Positions 46,244 through 55,602 of a DNA stretch of 64,000 bases are shown here, piece after piece. Location: contig NZ_LS483370.1 of NCBI RefSeq assembly GCF_900475285.1, positions 572,001 through 636,000 of the forward strand, in the 5' to 3' direction. The notes beneath the pieces were generated by a model. That model searched no databases, was not told the origin of the DNA, and saw nothing but the letters and a program-made list of their open reading frames with translations. How positions within the stretch are numbered: the first letter of the stretch is position 1; each line of letters opens with the position of its first letter. The stretch comes from Pseudomonas taetrolens. GTDB lineage: Bacteria; Pseudomonadota; Gammaproteobacteria; Pseudomonadales; Pseudomonadaceae. A program made the position numbers and the translations under genes.

Positions 46244-47560
46244 TCAATAGGTATAACGCAAGAGCTCGCCTGACAGGTGGACAAGCACAAAGAAACCGTA
46301 CAGCGCGGCAGCGGCGGGCAAAATCAACCACCAGACCTTCTGTGGTAATGCCGGCATCGGCATATAGCGCTGGCTCAGCGCCAGGGCAAAGGCATTGACG
46401 CTAATGGCGAGCAGGGCCCCGGCCATGATATCTGTGGGCCAATGGACGCCGAGGTACACCCGCGACATCGCGACGGTGACTGCCAGCAGGCTTCCCAGCA
46501 GCACCCAGGTCACCCGCATGCGCTGCGGTTGTTCGCGTCCCGCCATGATTGCCAGCGCCACAAAACACGCAAATGCTCCGGAGCTATGACCGCTGGGCAT
46601 GCTGTAGGTGGTCAGCGGTTCGAGGAGCACGTCAGGCCTTCCCCGTGCGAAAAAGTATTTTGTGGCGGTGTTGACCAAGGCAGTAAACAGCGTGACGCCG
46701 CCGAAGAAGATCATCCCTCGCCATTGCCGGGCGACAAACAACAGCACGCAAATTAACGTCGCGGCAAAAAACTGGGTGCGGAAATTGCCGATGACCGTCA
46801 CCAGCACTGCGCCCATGTCGACTGCGCTGCTGCGATGTTCCTGAATCAGTGCATTGATCCCCTGATCGAAGGCATTCATATACGGGTAGCCGATAAACAC
46901 GGCCAGCAGCAGTGCAAGGCTCAAGGCACCAATCAGCAGCGTGGCCCGGGGCTGACGCCGGAGGCTGGCATTGATGCTCAGGCCCAGCAGCGCGGTGAGG
47001 CCAACAGCGACAATCGCTGCTTGTGGCCAGAACCCTTCAGGCAACGGCAAGCGCAGCGCCGCCCCGGTTGCCCAGCCGGGCAGGAGATACGCCACCGCCC
47101 AGCCGGCCCCGGCCAGCAGGCTGACGCCGATAAAACGTGGCAACGGCATGTCGCACATGCCGGCAACCATTGGCAGCATCGGTCGCAATGGGCCGATAAA
47201 ACGACCGACCAGCAGGCTGACAATTCCGTAGCGATGGAAATAACTCTCGGCGCCGTTCATCCACTCGGGATGCGAGCGCAGCAGTGGCAGGCGCCGGATG
47301 TTCTGATGGAAGCGTCTGCCCAGCAGGTAAGACACGCCATCTCCCAGCAGGCCGCCCAAAAAGCCCAGTAACAAGGTTTCGCCCAGGGTCAGCGCGCCAC
47401 TGCCGGCCATGACAGCAATGGCAAATAACAGCACTGTGCCGGGAACGATAATCCCGGCAATCGCCAGGCACTCCACACACGCCACAATAAACACCGCGAG
47501 CCCCAGCCATTCCGGGTTAGCGGTCAACCAGCCTGTTACGCTATCGAGCCATGGGCCCAT
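46244..47560 (-). CDS. DedA-PAP2 fusion: membrane phosphatase/transport protein
   Basis: This 438-residue polytopic membrane protein joins two domains. The N-terminal DedA domain (about 1-190) has GIIVPGTVLLFAIAVMAG, GDGVSYLLGRRFH and FHRYGIVSLLVGRFIGPLRP. The C-terminal PAP2 phosphatase (about 235-425) has its three motifs: KYFFARGRP, PSGHSSG and SRVYLGVHWPTD. The pairing suggests a lipid-phosphate phosphatase coupled to a lipid carrier translocator, perhaps for undecaprenyl phosphate recycling. It converges on the Lon-N gene with only 25 bases between the stops. Confidence 0.93.
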   Translation of the reverse strand: MGPWLDSVTGWLTANPEWLGLAVFIVACVECLAIAGIIVPGTVLLFAIAVMAGSGALTLGETLLLGFLGGLLGDGVSYLLGRRFHQNIRRLPLLRSHPEWMNGAESYFHRYGIVSLLVGRFIGPLRPMLPMVAGMCDMPLPRFIGVSLLAGAGWAVAYLLPGWATGAALRLPLPEGFWPQAAIVAVGLTALLGLSINASLRRQPRATLLIGALSLALLLAVFIGYPYMNAFDQGINALIQEHRSSAVDMGAVLVTVIGNFRTQFFAATLICVLLFVARQWRGMIFFGGVTLFTALVNTATKYFFARGRPDVLLEPLTTYSMPSGHSSGAFACFVALAIMAGREQPQRMRVTWVLLGSLLAVTVAMSRVYLGVHWPTDIMAGALLAISVNAFALALSQRYMPMPALPQKVWWLILPAAAALYGFFVLVHLSGELLRYTY

Positions 47561-47650
47561 GTTTAGACTTCCTGTTTGATTTTCGAGTGAGCGTCGCCCA
47601 GGCCTCGAATTTGTCTGGCGACGGCAGCACTGTATTTTTCAGGCCATTCT

Positions 47651-47680
47651 CTGTGTCACGAGACAGGCTCGTGGCTACAG
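47651..47680. repeat. REP-like hairpin at the 3' end of mpg
   Basis: CACGAG (47657-47662) pairs with CTCGTG (47668-47673), with CTGT and ACAG as outer arms. The mpg stop codon lies inside the right arm (47675-47677). The motif with CTCGTGGCTACAG is of a type scattered in Pseudomonas genomes. Confidence 0.55.
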
Positions 47681-48349
47681 CGAGGCGGTTTCAAGCGATA
47701 CATAGTCCCGGCCTTCGACTTGTCCACGGCGCAGCGGGTTGCGTGTGCAATAGGCGGTGTAGTCGGCATCGACGAACCGGTACATCAAATGTTCATCCCG
47801 TCCGTGGGGGATCCCCAAACGGGTGGTTTGAATAATCCGTGACGGTCGTTCTCCGACGTCATTGACACATAAACGTTCCGGGTTGAAACGTTTTGCATCC
47901 CATTCGCGGACCTTCAGGCCCAGTGCCCTGCACAGCAGGGTTTGGCCGGCGCAGAGGGCGTTCAGTGGGCGGGGGCGGCCCTGAGTATCCGGGTTGTTGA
48001 GTTGCATGCGGGCCAGGCTGTCTGGCCCGGAGAGCTCGTCAACCCACGGATACGCTGATTTGATCAGCACCGCGTTGCCCGGGCCGTGGGCACTGAAATT
48101 CAGCGAATCACCGCCGCGCGCGTAGTACATATAAATGTGCCCGCCATCGAGAAACAGCGCTTTGCGCTTTTCGGTGTAGCCGAGCGAGGCATGGCTGCCC
48201 TTGTCGACGCAGTAATAAGCTTCGGTTTCGATAATGCGTGCACTCAGCCACAGGCCGTCGACCCGATGGCGGATGACTTTGCCCAGCAGTTCCCGGGCAA
48301 GCAGTTGGGCATCGCGGTCGAAAAAGGTATCAGGCAGCGTTGTCGGCAT
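47675..48349 (-). CDS. mpg: DNA-3-methyladenine glycosylase (AAG/Mpg family)
   Basis: This 224-residue enzyme should excise alkylated purines such as 3-methyladenine in base-excision repair. It has the AAG family's IIETEAYYCVDKGSHASLGY, RKALFLDGGHIYMYYARGGD, AVLIKSAYPWV and the conserved IPHGRDEHLMYRFVDADY near the end. The glutamate in ETEAY corresponds to the catalytic residue. AAG-type enzymes are less common in bacteria than the AlkA or TagA types. It shares the upstream gap with the divergent proA. Confidence 0.92.
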   Translation of the reverse strand: MPTTLPDTFFDRDAQLLARELLGKVIRHRVDGLWLSARIIETEAYYCVDKGSHASLGYTEKRKALFLDGGHIYMYYARGGDSLNFSAHGPGNAVLIKSAYPWVDELSGPDSLARMQLNNPDTQGRPRPLNALCAGQTLLCRALGLKVREWDAKRFNPERLCVNDVGERPSRIIQTTRLGIPHGRDEHLMYRFVDADYTAYCTRNPLRRGQVEGRDYVSLETASL

Positions 48350-48484
48350 TTTCAGAGCGGTCAGTGGAGGGCTAAAAAGGTGCTGATCATAGCAAGTCGT
48401 GCTTAATTGGGGCTGAACACGCTGTATTTACAGTCCATTTCGACCATCCGCCTGCCACCGCTGTGCGTGAGGCGGCGCGACAGC

Positions 48485-48490
48485 TATAAT
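48485..48490 (+). promoter_or_regulatory. Likely -10 box of proA
   Basis: A perfect TATAAT lies 36 bases before the proA ATG. The -35 region is not obvious, so the call rests on the -10 box and its position in the divergent gap with mpg. Confidence 0.5.
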
Positions 48491-48525
48491 CGGCCGCTTT
48501 CCTCCCTGCCAAGACCATTGAGACC

Positions 48526-49797
48526 ATGACTGAGTCCGTTCTTGACTACATGACCCGCCTGGGTCGCGCTGCTCGCGAAGCTTCCCGTGTAATTGGCCGT
48601 GCCAGTACGGCGCAGAAAAACCGTGCCTTGCACGGGGCTGCTGCTGCACTGGATGCTGCTCGACCGCAGCTGACTGCCGCCAACGAGCAGGACCTGGCCG
48701 CTGGCCGGGCCAACGGCCTTGAGCCGGCCATGCTGGAGCGCCTGACGCTGACCCCCGCACGCATCGACAGCATGATTGTCGGCTTGCGTCAGGTGGCCAG
48801 CCTGCCCGATCCCGTTGGAGCCATTCGCGACATGAGCTACCGGCCTTCCGGGATTCAGGTAGGCAAGATGCGTGTGCCACTGGGCGTGGTCGGGATTATC
48901 TATGAGTCGCGTCCCAACGTGACCATCGATGCTGCGAGCCTGTGCCTGAAGTCGGGTAACGCCACGATTTTGCGCGGCGGCTCGGAGGCCATCCACTCCA
49001 ATCGGGCCATCGCGGCCTGTATCCAGCAAGGTCTGGCTGAGGCCGGGCTGCCTGCGGCGGTGGTGCAAGTGGTTGAAGTCACCGACCGTGCGGCCGTGGG
49101 GGCGCTGATCAGCATGCCCGAGTATGTGGACGTGATCGTGCCTCGCGGTGGCAAGGGCCTGATCGAACGGGTCAGCCGTGATGCGCGGGTGCCGGTCATC
49201 AAGCATCTGGATGGTATCTGTCATGTGTATGTCAGTGCCCAGGCCGATCTGGCCAAGGCTCAGCGCATCGCTTTCAACGCCAAGACTTACCGTTACGGTA
49301 TTTGCGGGGCGATGGAAACCCTGTTGGTGGATCAGGCCGTTGCCGCGCAATTCCTGCCGGCGATGGCAGAGCAGTTTCGCGCCAAGGGCGTCGAGCTGCG
49401 CGGTTGCGAACGCACACAGGCACTGATTGATGTGGTGCCGGCGAGTGAAGAAGACTGGAACACCGAGTATCTGGATGCGATTTTGTCGATTCGCATTGTC
49501 GACGGGCTGGACCAGGCGATTGAGCACATCAATCACTATGGCTCCCACCACACCGACTCGATCGTCACTGAGCATCAGGGTGATGCCCGGCGTTTCATGG
49601 CCGAAGTGGACTCCAGTTCGGTGATGCTCAACACCCCGACCTGCTTCGCGGACGGATTTGAATACGGATTGGGTGCGGAGATTGGCATTTCTACTGATAA
49701 GCTGCACGCCCGCGGCCCGGTCGGTCTCGAAGGTCTGACCTGCGAGAAGTACATTGTGGTCGGTGACGGCCAGTTGCGTGGCCAGGAGTCGGTCTGA
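48526..49797 (+). CDS. proA: Gamma-glutamyl phosphate reductase
   Basis: ProA reduces glutamyl 5-phosphate to glutamate semialdehyde with NADPH, the second step of proline synthesis. The 423-residue protein shows [34 protein letters not shown], the catalytic cysteine in [15 protein letters not shown], and the C-terminal [20 protein letters not shown]. proB is not in the window. nadD begins right after it, probably in the same transcript. Confidence 0.97.
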   Translation: MTESVLDYMTRLGRAAREASRVIGRASTAQKNRALHGAAAALDAARPQLTAANEQDLAAGRANGLEPAMLERLTLTPARIDSMIVGLRQVASLPDPVGAIRDMSYRPSGIQVGKMRVPLGVVGIIYESRPNVTIDAASLCLKSGNATILRGGSEAIHSNRAIAACIQQGLAEAGLPAAVVQVVEVTDRAAVGALISMPEYVDVIVPRGGKGLIERVSRDARVPVIKHLDGICHVYVSAQADLAKAQRIAFNAKTYRYGICGAMETLLVDQAVAAQFLPAMAEQFRAKGVELRGCERTQALIDVVPASEEDWNTEYLDAILSIRIVDGLDQAIEHINHYGSHHTDSIVTEHQGDARRFMAEVDSSSVMLNTPTCFADGFEYGLGAEIGISTDKLHARGPVGLEGLTCEKYIVVGDGQLRGQESV

Positions 49798-49798
49798 C

Positions 49799-50488
49799 TT
49801 GATCGACCTTAGCCCGCCAGGCATGGCAGCGCACATCGACGAGTTGCCCCGGCGCATCGGCGTGCTGGGAGGAACCTTCGATCCGGTGCACATCGGGCAT
49901 TTACGCGGTGCTCTGGAAGTCGCTGAAATGATGGTGCTCGATGAGCTGCGTCTGACGCCGAACGCCAGGCCGCCTCATCGTGACTCACCGCAGGTCTCGG
50001 CGCTCGACCGTCTGGCGATGGTTGAGTGCGCGGTCGCCGGAGTAGCTACGCTGGTGGTAGATCCCCGGGAGCTGCAGCGGGACAAGCCGTCCTACACCAT
50101 TGATACCCTGGAGTTGATGCGGGCCGAGCTGGCCGCTGATGACCAGTTGTTTTTACTGTTGGGCTGGGACGCATTTTGCGGCCTGCCCACCTGGCACCGC
50201 TGGGAGGAGTTGCTCCAGCATTGCCATATCCTGGTGCTACAGCGCCCGGATGCCGACAGCGAACCGCCGGATGCCTTGCGCAACCTGCTGGCAGCGCGCT
50301 CGGTAAGCGACCCGCTGGCCCTGAAAGGGTCGAGCGGACAGATTGCATTCGTTTGGCAGACACCGCTCGCGGTATCCGCCACCCAGATCCGTCAACTGCT
50401 GGCCAGCGGTAAGTCGGTACGTTACCTGGTGCCCGACGCGGTCCTGGCCTACATCGATGCGCACGGACTTTACCGTGCGTCGAACTGA
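49799..50488 (+). CDS. nadD: Nicotinate-nucleotide adenylyltransferase
   Basis: NadD joins ATP to nicotinate mononucleotide, forming the deamido-NAD precursor. The protein carries the nucleotidyltransferase motif [20 protein letters not shown], then [27 protein letters not shown] and the C-terminal SATQIRQLL. The start is uncertain. TTG 49799 (229 residues) has AGGAG at 49784-49788 with ten bases of spacing, whereas ATG 49823 has no clear ribosome-binding site but gives a more usual N-terminus. The TTG start leaves one base between it and the proA stop, favouring coupled expression. Confidence 0.9.
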   Translation: MIDLSPPGMAAHIDELPRRIGVLGGTFDPVHIGHLRGALEVAEMMVLDELRLTPNARPPHRDSPQVSALDRLAMVECAVAGVATLVVDPRELQRDKPSYTIDTLELMRAELAADDQLFLLLGWDAFCGLPTWHRWEELLQHCHILVLQRPDADSEPPDALRNLLAARSVSDPLALKGSSGQIAFVWQTPLAVSATQIRQLLASGKSVRYLVPDAVLAYIDAHGLYRASN

Positions 50489-50559
50489 AAAGGCGTGTTT
50501 CAAGGCACGATTGAACGTGTATTGAAACACCCGAAAACATGAGCAAAACGAGTTTTTAT

Positions 50560-51054
50560 ATGACGAACAACGACGTAAACAAAGTAAAGCGCAAAGGCAC
50601 AGCCAAAAGTGCTCCACTGCCGAAAGCAGTTTTCAGCGGTGAGCCGCTCAAAGGCGAAGAGCTGGTCAAGGTAGCCGTAACGGCCCTGGAAGACGTTAAA
50701 GGCCAGGACATTCAGGTTATCGATGTTCGCGACAAGCAAAGCATCACCGACTTCATGATCATCGCTACCGGTACCTCCAACCGCCAGATCGGCGCGATGC
50801 TGGACAAGGTTCGCGAAGCGGTCAAACTCTTGGGCGTCAAGCCTTTGGGTGAAGAAGGCAAGGGCGACAGCGACTGGGTACTGCTGGACATGGACGACGT
50901 GATCGTTCACATGATGACCGCCAGCGCCCGTCAGTTCTATGACCTGGAACGTCTGTGGGCCGGTGCTGAACAGAGCCGTGCCGGCAGCGCTGCTCACCAC
51001 AGCCCTGAAAACACCCACGAGCATTTCCTCAAGCTCAACAAAGACCAGGAATAA
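50560..51054 (+). CDS. rsfS: Ribosomal silencing factor RsfS
   Basis: RsfS binds ribosomal protein L14 and blocks subunit joining when nutrients fail. The conserved core spans about residues 28-135 of 164: ALEDVKGQDIQVIDVRDK, SITDFMIIATGTSNRQIGAM, GDSDWVLLDMDDVIVHMM and ARQFYDLERLW. A basic N-terminal extension and a histidine-rich tail flank it, as in other pseudomonads. ATG 50560 was chosen with a weak CGAG before it; ATG 50539 is also in frame and lacks any ribosome-binding site. rlmH follows after nine bases. Confidence 0.92.
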   Translation: MTNNDVNKVKRKGTAKSAPLPKAVFSGEPLKGEELVKVAVTALEDVKGQDIQVIDVRDKQSITDFMIIATGTSNRQIGAMLDKVREAVKLLGVKPLGEEGKGDSDWVLLDMDDVIVHMMTASARQFYDLERLWAGAEQSRAGSAAHHSPENTHEHFLKLNKDQE

Positions 51055-51063
51055 GGGTTCGCT

Positions 51064-51531
51064 GTGCGCCTGCGTTTGATCGCTGTCGGTTCGCGTATGC
51101 CCAAGTGGGTGGAAGAAGGCTGGCATGAATATGCCAAGCGTCTGCCGTCCGAACTGGCTCTTGAACTGGTGGAAATACCGCTCAATACCCGTGGCAAGAA
51201 TGCCGACGTGGCTCGTTTCATCCGTCAGGAAGGCGAAGCCATGCTGGCCAAGGTCGGCCCAGGGGAGCGGATTGTTACGCTTGAGGTCCACGGCAAGCCC
51301 TGGAGTACCGAACAGCTGGCGGTCGAGCTTGATCGCTGGCGTCTGGACTCGCGCACGGTGAATTTCATGGTCGGTGGCCCGGAAGGGCTGGCGCCGGAAG
51401 TCTGTGCCCGCGCTGACCAGCGTTGGTCGTTGTCGCCGTTGACGTTGCCACACCCGTTGGTAAGGATTCTGATCGGTGAGCAGTTGTATCGCGCCTGGAC
51501 GGTGTTGTCCGGGCACCCTTATCACAAATAG
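51064..51531 (+). CDS. rlmH: 23S rRNA (pseudouridine1915-N3)-methyltransferase
   Basis: RlmH methylates pseudouridine 1915 in helix 69 of 23S rRNA on the assembled ribosome. The 155-residue SPOUT enzyme shows [20 protein letters not shown], the middle LDVHGK-like [14 protein letters not shown] and the knotted SAM site [13 protein letters not shown], followed by [20 protein letters not shown] and LYRAW. The start is GTG 51064. The rsfS-rlmH-mrdA-rodA order is widely conserved in gammaproteobacteria. Confidence 0.96.
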   Translation: MRLRLIAVGSRMPKWVEEGWHEYAKRLPSELALELVEIPLNTRGKNADVARFIRQEGEAMLAKVGPGERIVTLEVHGKPWSTEQLAVELDRWRLDSRTVNFMVGGPEGLAPEVCARADQRWSLSPLTLPHPLVRILIGEQLYRAWTVLSGHPYHK

Positions 51532-51543
51532 TCAGCGTCCTGA

Positions 51544-53439
51544 ATGTCTCAGCCGATTCGCCTGAAAGACCACGAGAAAGACGCTCGCCTTGTGCGCGGC
51601 CGGGTCGTGGTCGGTGCAATTGTGGTGGTGGCACTGATTTGCGTCTTGCTCGCACGTCTGTATTTTCTGCAAGTGGTGCAATACGACTACCACTCGACGT
51701 TATCTGAAAACAACCGGGTGCATGTGCAGCCGATTCCACCGACCCGTGGCCTGATTTTTGACCGCAATGGCGTGGTGATCGCTGACAACCGTCCCAGTTT
51801 CAGCCTGAGCATGACGCGCGAGCGTTCCGGCGATTGGCGGCAAGCCCTCGATGTCATTGTCGAGGTGCTGCAGCTCACACCGGAAGACCGCGCCCTGTTC
51901 GAAAAACGCATGAAGCAGGGGCGGCGGCCTTTCGAGCCGGTGCCCATCCTGTTTGAGCTGAGCGAAGAGCAGATTGCCCGGATTGCCGTGAACCAGTTCC
52001 GCCTGCCCGGGGTCGAGGTGGTTGCGCAGTTGGTGCGCCATTACCCGCAAGGTGCACACTTTGCGCACTCGGTGGGGTATGTGGGGCGGATCAACGAGAA
52101 AGAGCTCAAGACGCTCGATCCGGTCAACTACAGCGGCACCCATCACATCGGTAAAACCGGCATTGAGCGCTTCTACGAGGCCGAGCTGCATGGCCAGGTG
52201 GGTTACGAAGAAGTCGAAACCAATGCCCGGGGACGGGTCTTGCGCGTGCTTAAGCGCACGGATCCGATTCCAGGCAAGGACATTGTGCTGAGCCTCGACA
52301 TCAAGTTGCAGGAGGCGGCCGAAGAGGCGCTTGCCGGGCGTCGGGGTGCGGTGGTTGCACTCAACCCGATGACGGGTGAAGTGCTGGCCATGGTCAGCCA
52401 GCCCAGTTTCGACCCTAACCTGTTTGTGACCGGTATCAGCTTCAAGGCGTATGCCGAGCTGCGCGATTCGATTGATCGCCCGTTGTTCAACCGCATCTTG
52501 CGTGGCCAGTATCCACCAGGTTCGACCATCAAGCCTGCGGTGGCCATTGCAGGGCTGGACAGCGGCGTGATCACGCCTTCTTCCCGGGTCTATGACCCCG
52601 GCTATTACCAGCTACCCAATTACGATCATAAATATCGTAACTGGAACCGTTCCGGTGATGGCTACGTCGATATGGACACCGCAATCATGCGTTCCAACGA
52701 CACCTATTTTTATGACCTAGCACACAAGCTGGGGATTGATCGCCTGTCGACCTACATGAACCAGTTCGGTATCGGGCAAAAAGTCTCGCTGGACATGTTC
52801 GAAGAATCGGCCGGGCTCATGCCGTCCCGCGAATGGAAACGTGCCACCCGGCGTCAGGCCTGGTTCCCGGGCGAAACGCTGATTCTGGGGATCGGCCAGG
52901 GTTACATGCAGTCCACGCCTTTGCAGCTGGCTCAAGCCACGGCGCTGATTGCCAGCAAAGGCAAGTGGATCCGCCCGCACCTGGCCAAAACCATTGAAGG
53001 CGAGCCGCCGGTCGACCCCAACCCGATGCCCGATATTGTGCTGCGCGACCCGTCCAACTGGGCCCGTGTGAGCCACGGCATGCAGCAGGTGGTGCACGGG
53101 GCGCGCGGAACGGCGCGGGTAGCCGGTGTCGGCGCGCAATACATGATTGCCGGCAAAAGCGGTACGGCACAGGTCGTCGCGATCAAGCAGGGCGAAAAAT
53201 ATGACCGCTCCAAGGTCCAGGAGCGCCACCGCGACCACGCCCTGTTCGTCGGTTTTGCACCGGCCAATAATCCGCAAATTGCGGTGTCGGTCATGATTGA
53301 AAACGGTGAGGCGGGTAGCCGTGTCGCTTCGCCAGTGGTGCGCAAGGTCATGGATGCCTGGCTTCTGGATGCAGACGGCAAGCTCAAGTCTGAGTACGCC
53401 AGCCCTTCAAAGGCGGAGGTTACGGCCAGTGATGAGTAA
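51544..53439 (+). CDS. mrdA: Penicillin-binding protein 2
   Basis: PBP2 is the transpeptidase of the elongation complex and keeps the cell rod-shaped. The 631-residue protein has one N-terminal membrane helix (about 22-42), a PBP dimerisation region (about 60-230) and the transpeptidase domain. The active serine is S327 in YPPGSTIKP; the SxN motif appears as MRSNDTYF and the KTG motif as AGKSGTAQV. The upstream frame gap to rlmH is 12 bases. Its last bases overlap the rodA start. Confidence 0.97.
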   Translation: MSQPIRLKDHEKDARLVRGRVVVGAIVVVALICVLLARLYFLQVVQYDYHSTLSENNRVHVQPIPPTRGLIFDRNGVVIADNRPSFSLSMTRERSGDWRQALDVIVEVLQLTPEDRALFEKRMKQGRRPFEPVPILFELSEEQIARIAVNQFRLPGVEVVAQLVRHYPQGAHFAHSVGYVGRINEKELKTLDPVNYSGTHHIGKTGIERFYEAELHGQVGYEEVETNARGRVLRVLKRTDPIPGKDIVLSLDIKLQEAAEEALAGRRGAVVALNPMTGEVLAMVSQPSFDPNLFVTGISFKAYAELRDSIDRPLFNRILRGQYPPGSTIKPAVAIAGLDSGVITPSSRVYDPGYYQLPNYDHKYRNWNRSGDGYVDMDTAIMRSNDTYFYDLAHKLGIDRLSTYMNQFGIGQKVSLDMFEESAGLMPSREWKRATRRQAWFPGETLILGIGQGYMQSTPLQLAQATALIASKGKWIRPHLAKTIEGEPPVDPNPMPDIVLRDPSNWARVSHGMQQVVHGARGTARVAGVGAQYMIAGKSGTAQVVAIKQGEKYDRSKVQERHRDHALFVGFAPANNPQIAVSVMIENGEAGSRVASPVVRKVMDAWLLDADGKLKSEYASPSKAEVTASDE

Positions 53440-54574
53440 TTTTGACCGCATCCTCTCCAGCGAGGATGTGATGCGCCGACGTGCCACGTTGCTTCAGCGT
53501 TTGCACATCGATGGTCCGCTGCTGATTTTGCTGCTGATTCTCGCGGCCGGCAGTCTGTTTGTGCTGTATTCGGCCAGTGGCAAGAGCTGGGATTTGCTGA
53601 GCAAGCAGGCAACCTCGTTCGGGCTCGGGCTGGTGTCGATGTTCATCATCGCTCAGCTCGAACCACGCTTTATGGCGCGTTGGGTGCCGATTGGCTATAT
53701 AGGCGGCGTCCTGCTGCTGGTGGTGGTAGATGTCATGGGCCACAACGCCATGGGTGCCACACGCTGGATCAACATTCCGGGGGTCATTCGCTTCCAGCCT
53801 TCAGAGTTCATGAAGATCTTGATGCCGGCGACTATCGCCTGGTACTTGTCCAAGCGAACGCTGCCACCCCAGCTCAAGCACGTAGCGGTCAGTTTGATGT
53901 TGATCGGCGTGCCCTTTGCCTTGATCGTGCGTCAACCTGACCTGGGCACCGCGTTGCTGGTGTTGGCGGGGGGAGCATTCGTCCTGTTCATGGGCGGTTT
54001 GCGCTGGCGCTGGATCATCAGCGTGCTGGCCGCGACGGTGCCGGTGGCGGTTGCCATGTGGTTTTTCGTGATGCACGACTACCAAAAGCAACGGGTGCTG
54101 ACCTTCCTTGATCCTGAGAGCGACCCTTTGGGCACTGGCTGGAACATTATTCAGTCAAAGGCCGCCATTGGTTCGGGCGGGGTGTTCGGTAAAGGCTGGT
54201 TGCTGGGAACACAGTCCCATCTCGACTTTTTGCCGGAGAGCCACACGGACTTCATCATTGCGGTGATGGGGGAAGAGTTCGGCCTTGTGGGCATTTGTGC
54301 CCTGCTGTTGGTCTATCTGCTGTTGATTGGTCGCGGCCTGGTGATTACCGCCCAGGCGCAAACATTGTTCGGCAAATTGCTGGCAGGCAGTCTGACCATG
54401 ACGTTTTTTGTTTATGTTTTCGTCAACATCGGTATGGTCAGTGGCTTGTTGCCGGTGGTGGGCGTGCCATTGCCGTTCATTAGTTACGGCGGAACTTCGC
54501 TCGTGACGCTGCTGTCAGCGTTTGGGGTTTTGATGTCGATCCATACACACCGTAAATGGATTGCACAAGTTTGA
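53432..54574 (+). CDS. rodA: Rod-shape SEDS glycosyltransferase RodA
   Basis: RodA polymerises glycan strands in partnership with PBP2. The 380-residue protein has about ten membrane segments and the SEDS signatures ATRWINIPGVIRFQPSEFMK, RQPDLGTALLV, FGKGWLLGTQSHLDFLPESH with TDFIIAVMGEEFGL, and LPVVGVPLPFISYGGTSLVT. The catalytic aspartate corresponds to that in RQPDLG. ATG 53432 overlaps the mrdA stop; GGAGG at 53415-53419 precedes it. The frame open from 53297 lies inside mrdA and was rejected. Confidence 0.96.
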   Translation: MSNFDRILSSEDVMRRRATLLQRLHIDGPLLILLLILAAGSLFVLYSASGKSWDLLSKQATSFGLGLVSMFIIAQLEPRFMARWVPIGYIGGVLLLVVVDVMGHNAMGATRWINIPGVIRFQPSEFMKILMPATIAWYLSKRTLPPQLKHVAVSLMLIGVPFALIVRQPDLGTALLVLAGGAFVLFMGGLRWRWIISVLAATVPVAVAMWFFVMHDYQKQRVLTFLDPESDPLGTGWNIIQSKAAIGSGGVFGKGWLLGTQSHLDFLPESHTDFIIAVMGEEFGLVGICALLLVYLLLIGRGLVITAQAQTLFGKLLAGSLTMTFFVYVFVNIGMVSGLLPVVGVPLPFISYGGTSLVTLLSAFGVLMSIHTHRKWIAQV

Positions 54575-54591
54575 TTAAGGTGAATAATTTA

Positions 54592-55602
54592 ATGCAAGCA
54601 ATGCGTGGCTGGGCCGCTCGATACGCGCCGTGGGCAGGCCTTCTGGGGCTGTTCGGGGTCGCGCAGGGCGCGGTGGCCGGCGACTATGAAGGCTCGCCCC
54701 AGGTGGCCGAGTTCGTCGGTGAAATGACCCGCGATTACGGGTTCGCCGGCGAGCAGCTGATGGACGTTTTTCGCGAAGCAGGGCGCAAGCAGAGCATCCT
54801 TGACGCCATCTCGCGGCCAGCCGAGCGCGTCAAGCAGTGGAAGGAATACCGCCCCATTTTCATTTCTGATGCCCGCGTGGCACGGGGTGTCGATTTCTGG
54901 CGTGAACATGAAGCGGTGCTGGCTCGTGCCGAGCAGGAGTACGGGGTGCCGGCACAAGTGATCGTGTCGATTATCGGCGTCGAGACCTTTTATGGCCGCA
55001 ACACCGGAAACTTCCGCGTGATCGATGCGCTGTCGACCCTGGGCTTCGATTACCCGCCGAGGGCTGAGTTTTTCCGCAAGGAGCTGCGCGAGTTCCTGCT
55101 GCTGACTCGTGAAGAACAAGTCGACCCGCTGACCCTTAAAGGCTCGTATGCCGGGGCTATGGGCTTGCCGCAGTTCATGCCGAGCAGTTTCCGGGCTTAT
55201 GCGGTGGACTTCGACGGCGATGGCCACATCAATATCTGGAGCAACCCGGATGATGCCATCGGCAGCGCTGCCAACTACTTCAAGCAACATGGCTGGACGG
55301 CCGGCGAGCCGGTTGTGGTTCGTGCCGATGTGCAGGGTGAGCAGGTGGATGAAGGCTTGACCCAGGGCATTGAGCCGGTCAAAACAGTCGCAGAGTTGCG
55401 AGCGCTGGGCTGGTCAAGTCATGATGCGCTTCGTGACGACATGCCGGTCACGGCATTCCGTCTTGAAGGCGAAAACGGTCCTGAATACTGGATGGGCCTG
55501 AAAAACTATTATGCGATCACGCGCTATAACCGAAGCGTGATGTACGCCATGGCAGTGCACCAACTGTCCGATCTGCTGGTTCAAGCACGGGGCAATAAGT
55601 AA
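54592..55602 (+). CDS. mltB: Lytic murein transglycosylase B (soluble type)
   Basis: This periplasmic enzyme cleaves the MurNAc-GlcNAc bond with anhydro-muropeptide formation. The 336-residue protein has a signal peptide (about 1-30) without a lipobox, so it is soluble, like SltB1 of P. aeruginosa. The catalytic glutamate is E131 in GVETFYGRNTG; other family stretches are YAGAMGLPQFMPSSFRAYAV and DFDGDGHINIWSNPDDAIGS. ATG 54592 follows AAGGTGA at 54577-54583. It starts 17 bases after rodA and its TAA shares a base with the rlpA ATG. Confidence 0.94.
   Translation: MQAMRGWAARYAPWAGLLGLFGVAQGAVAGDYEGSPQVAEFVGEMTRDYGFAGEQLMDVFREAGRKQSILDAISRPAERVKQWKEYRPIFISDARVARGVDFWREHEAVLARAEQEYGVPAQVIVSIIGVETFYGRNTGNFRVIDALSTLGFDYPPRAEFFRKELREFLLLTREEQVDPLTLKGSYAGAMGLPQFMPSSFRAYAVDFDGDGHINIWSNPDDAIGSAANYFKQHGWTAGEPVVVRADVQGEQVDEGLTQGIEPVKTVAELRALGWSSHDALRDDMPVTAFRLEGENGPEYWMGLKNYYAITRYNRSVMYAMAVHQLSDLLVQARGNK

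Noticed and set aside
48484..49893. Long - strand open frame of 469 codons opposite proA
   Set aside because: Antisense shadow of proA; no family resemblance.
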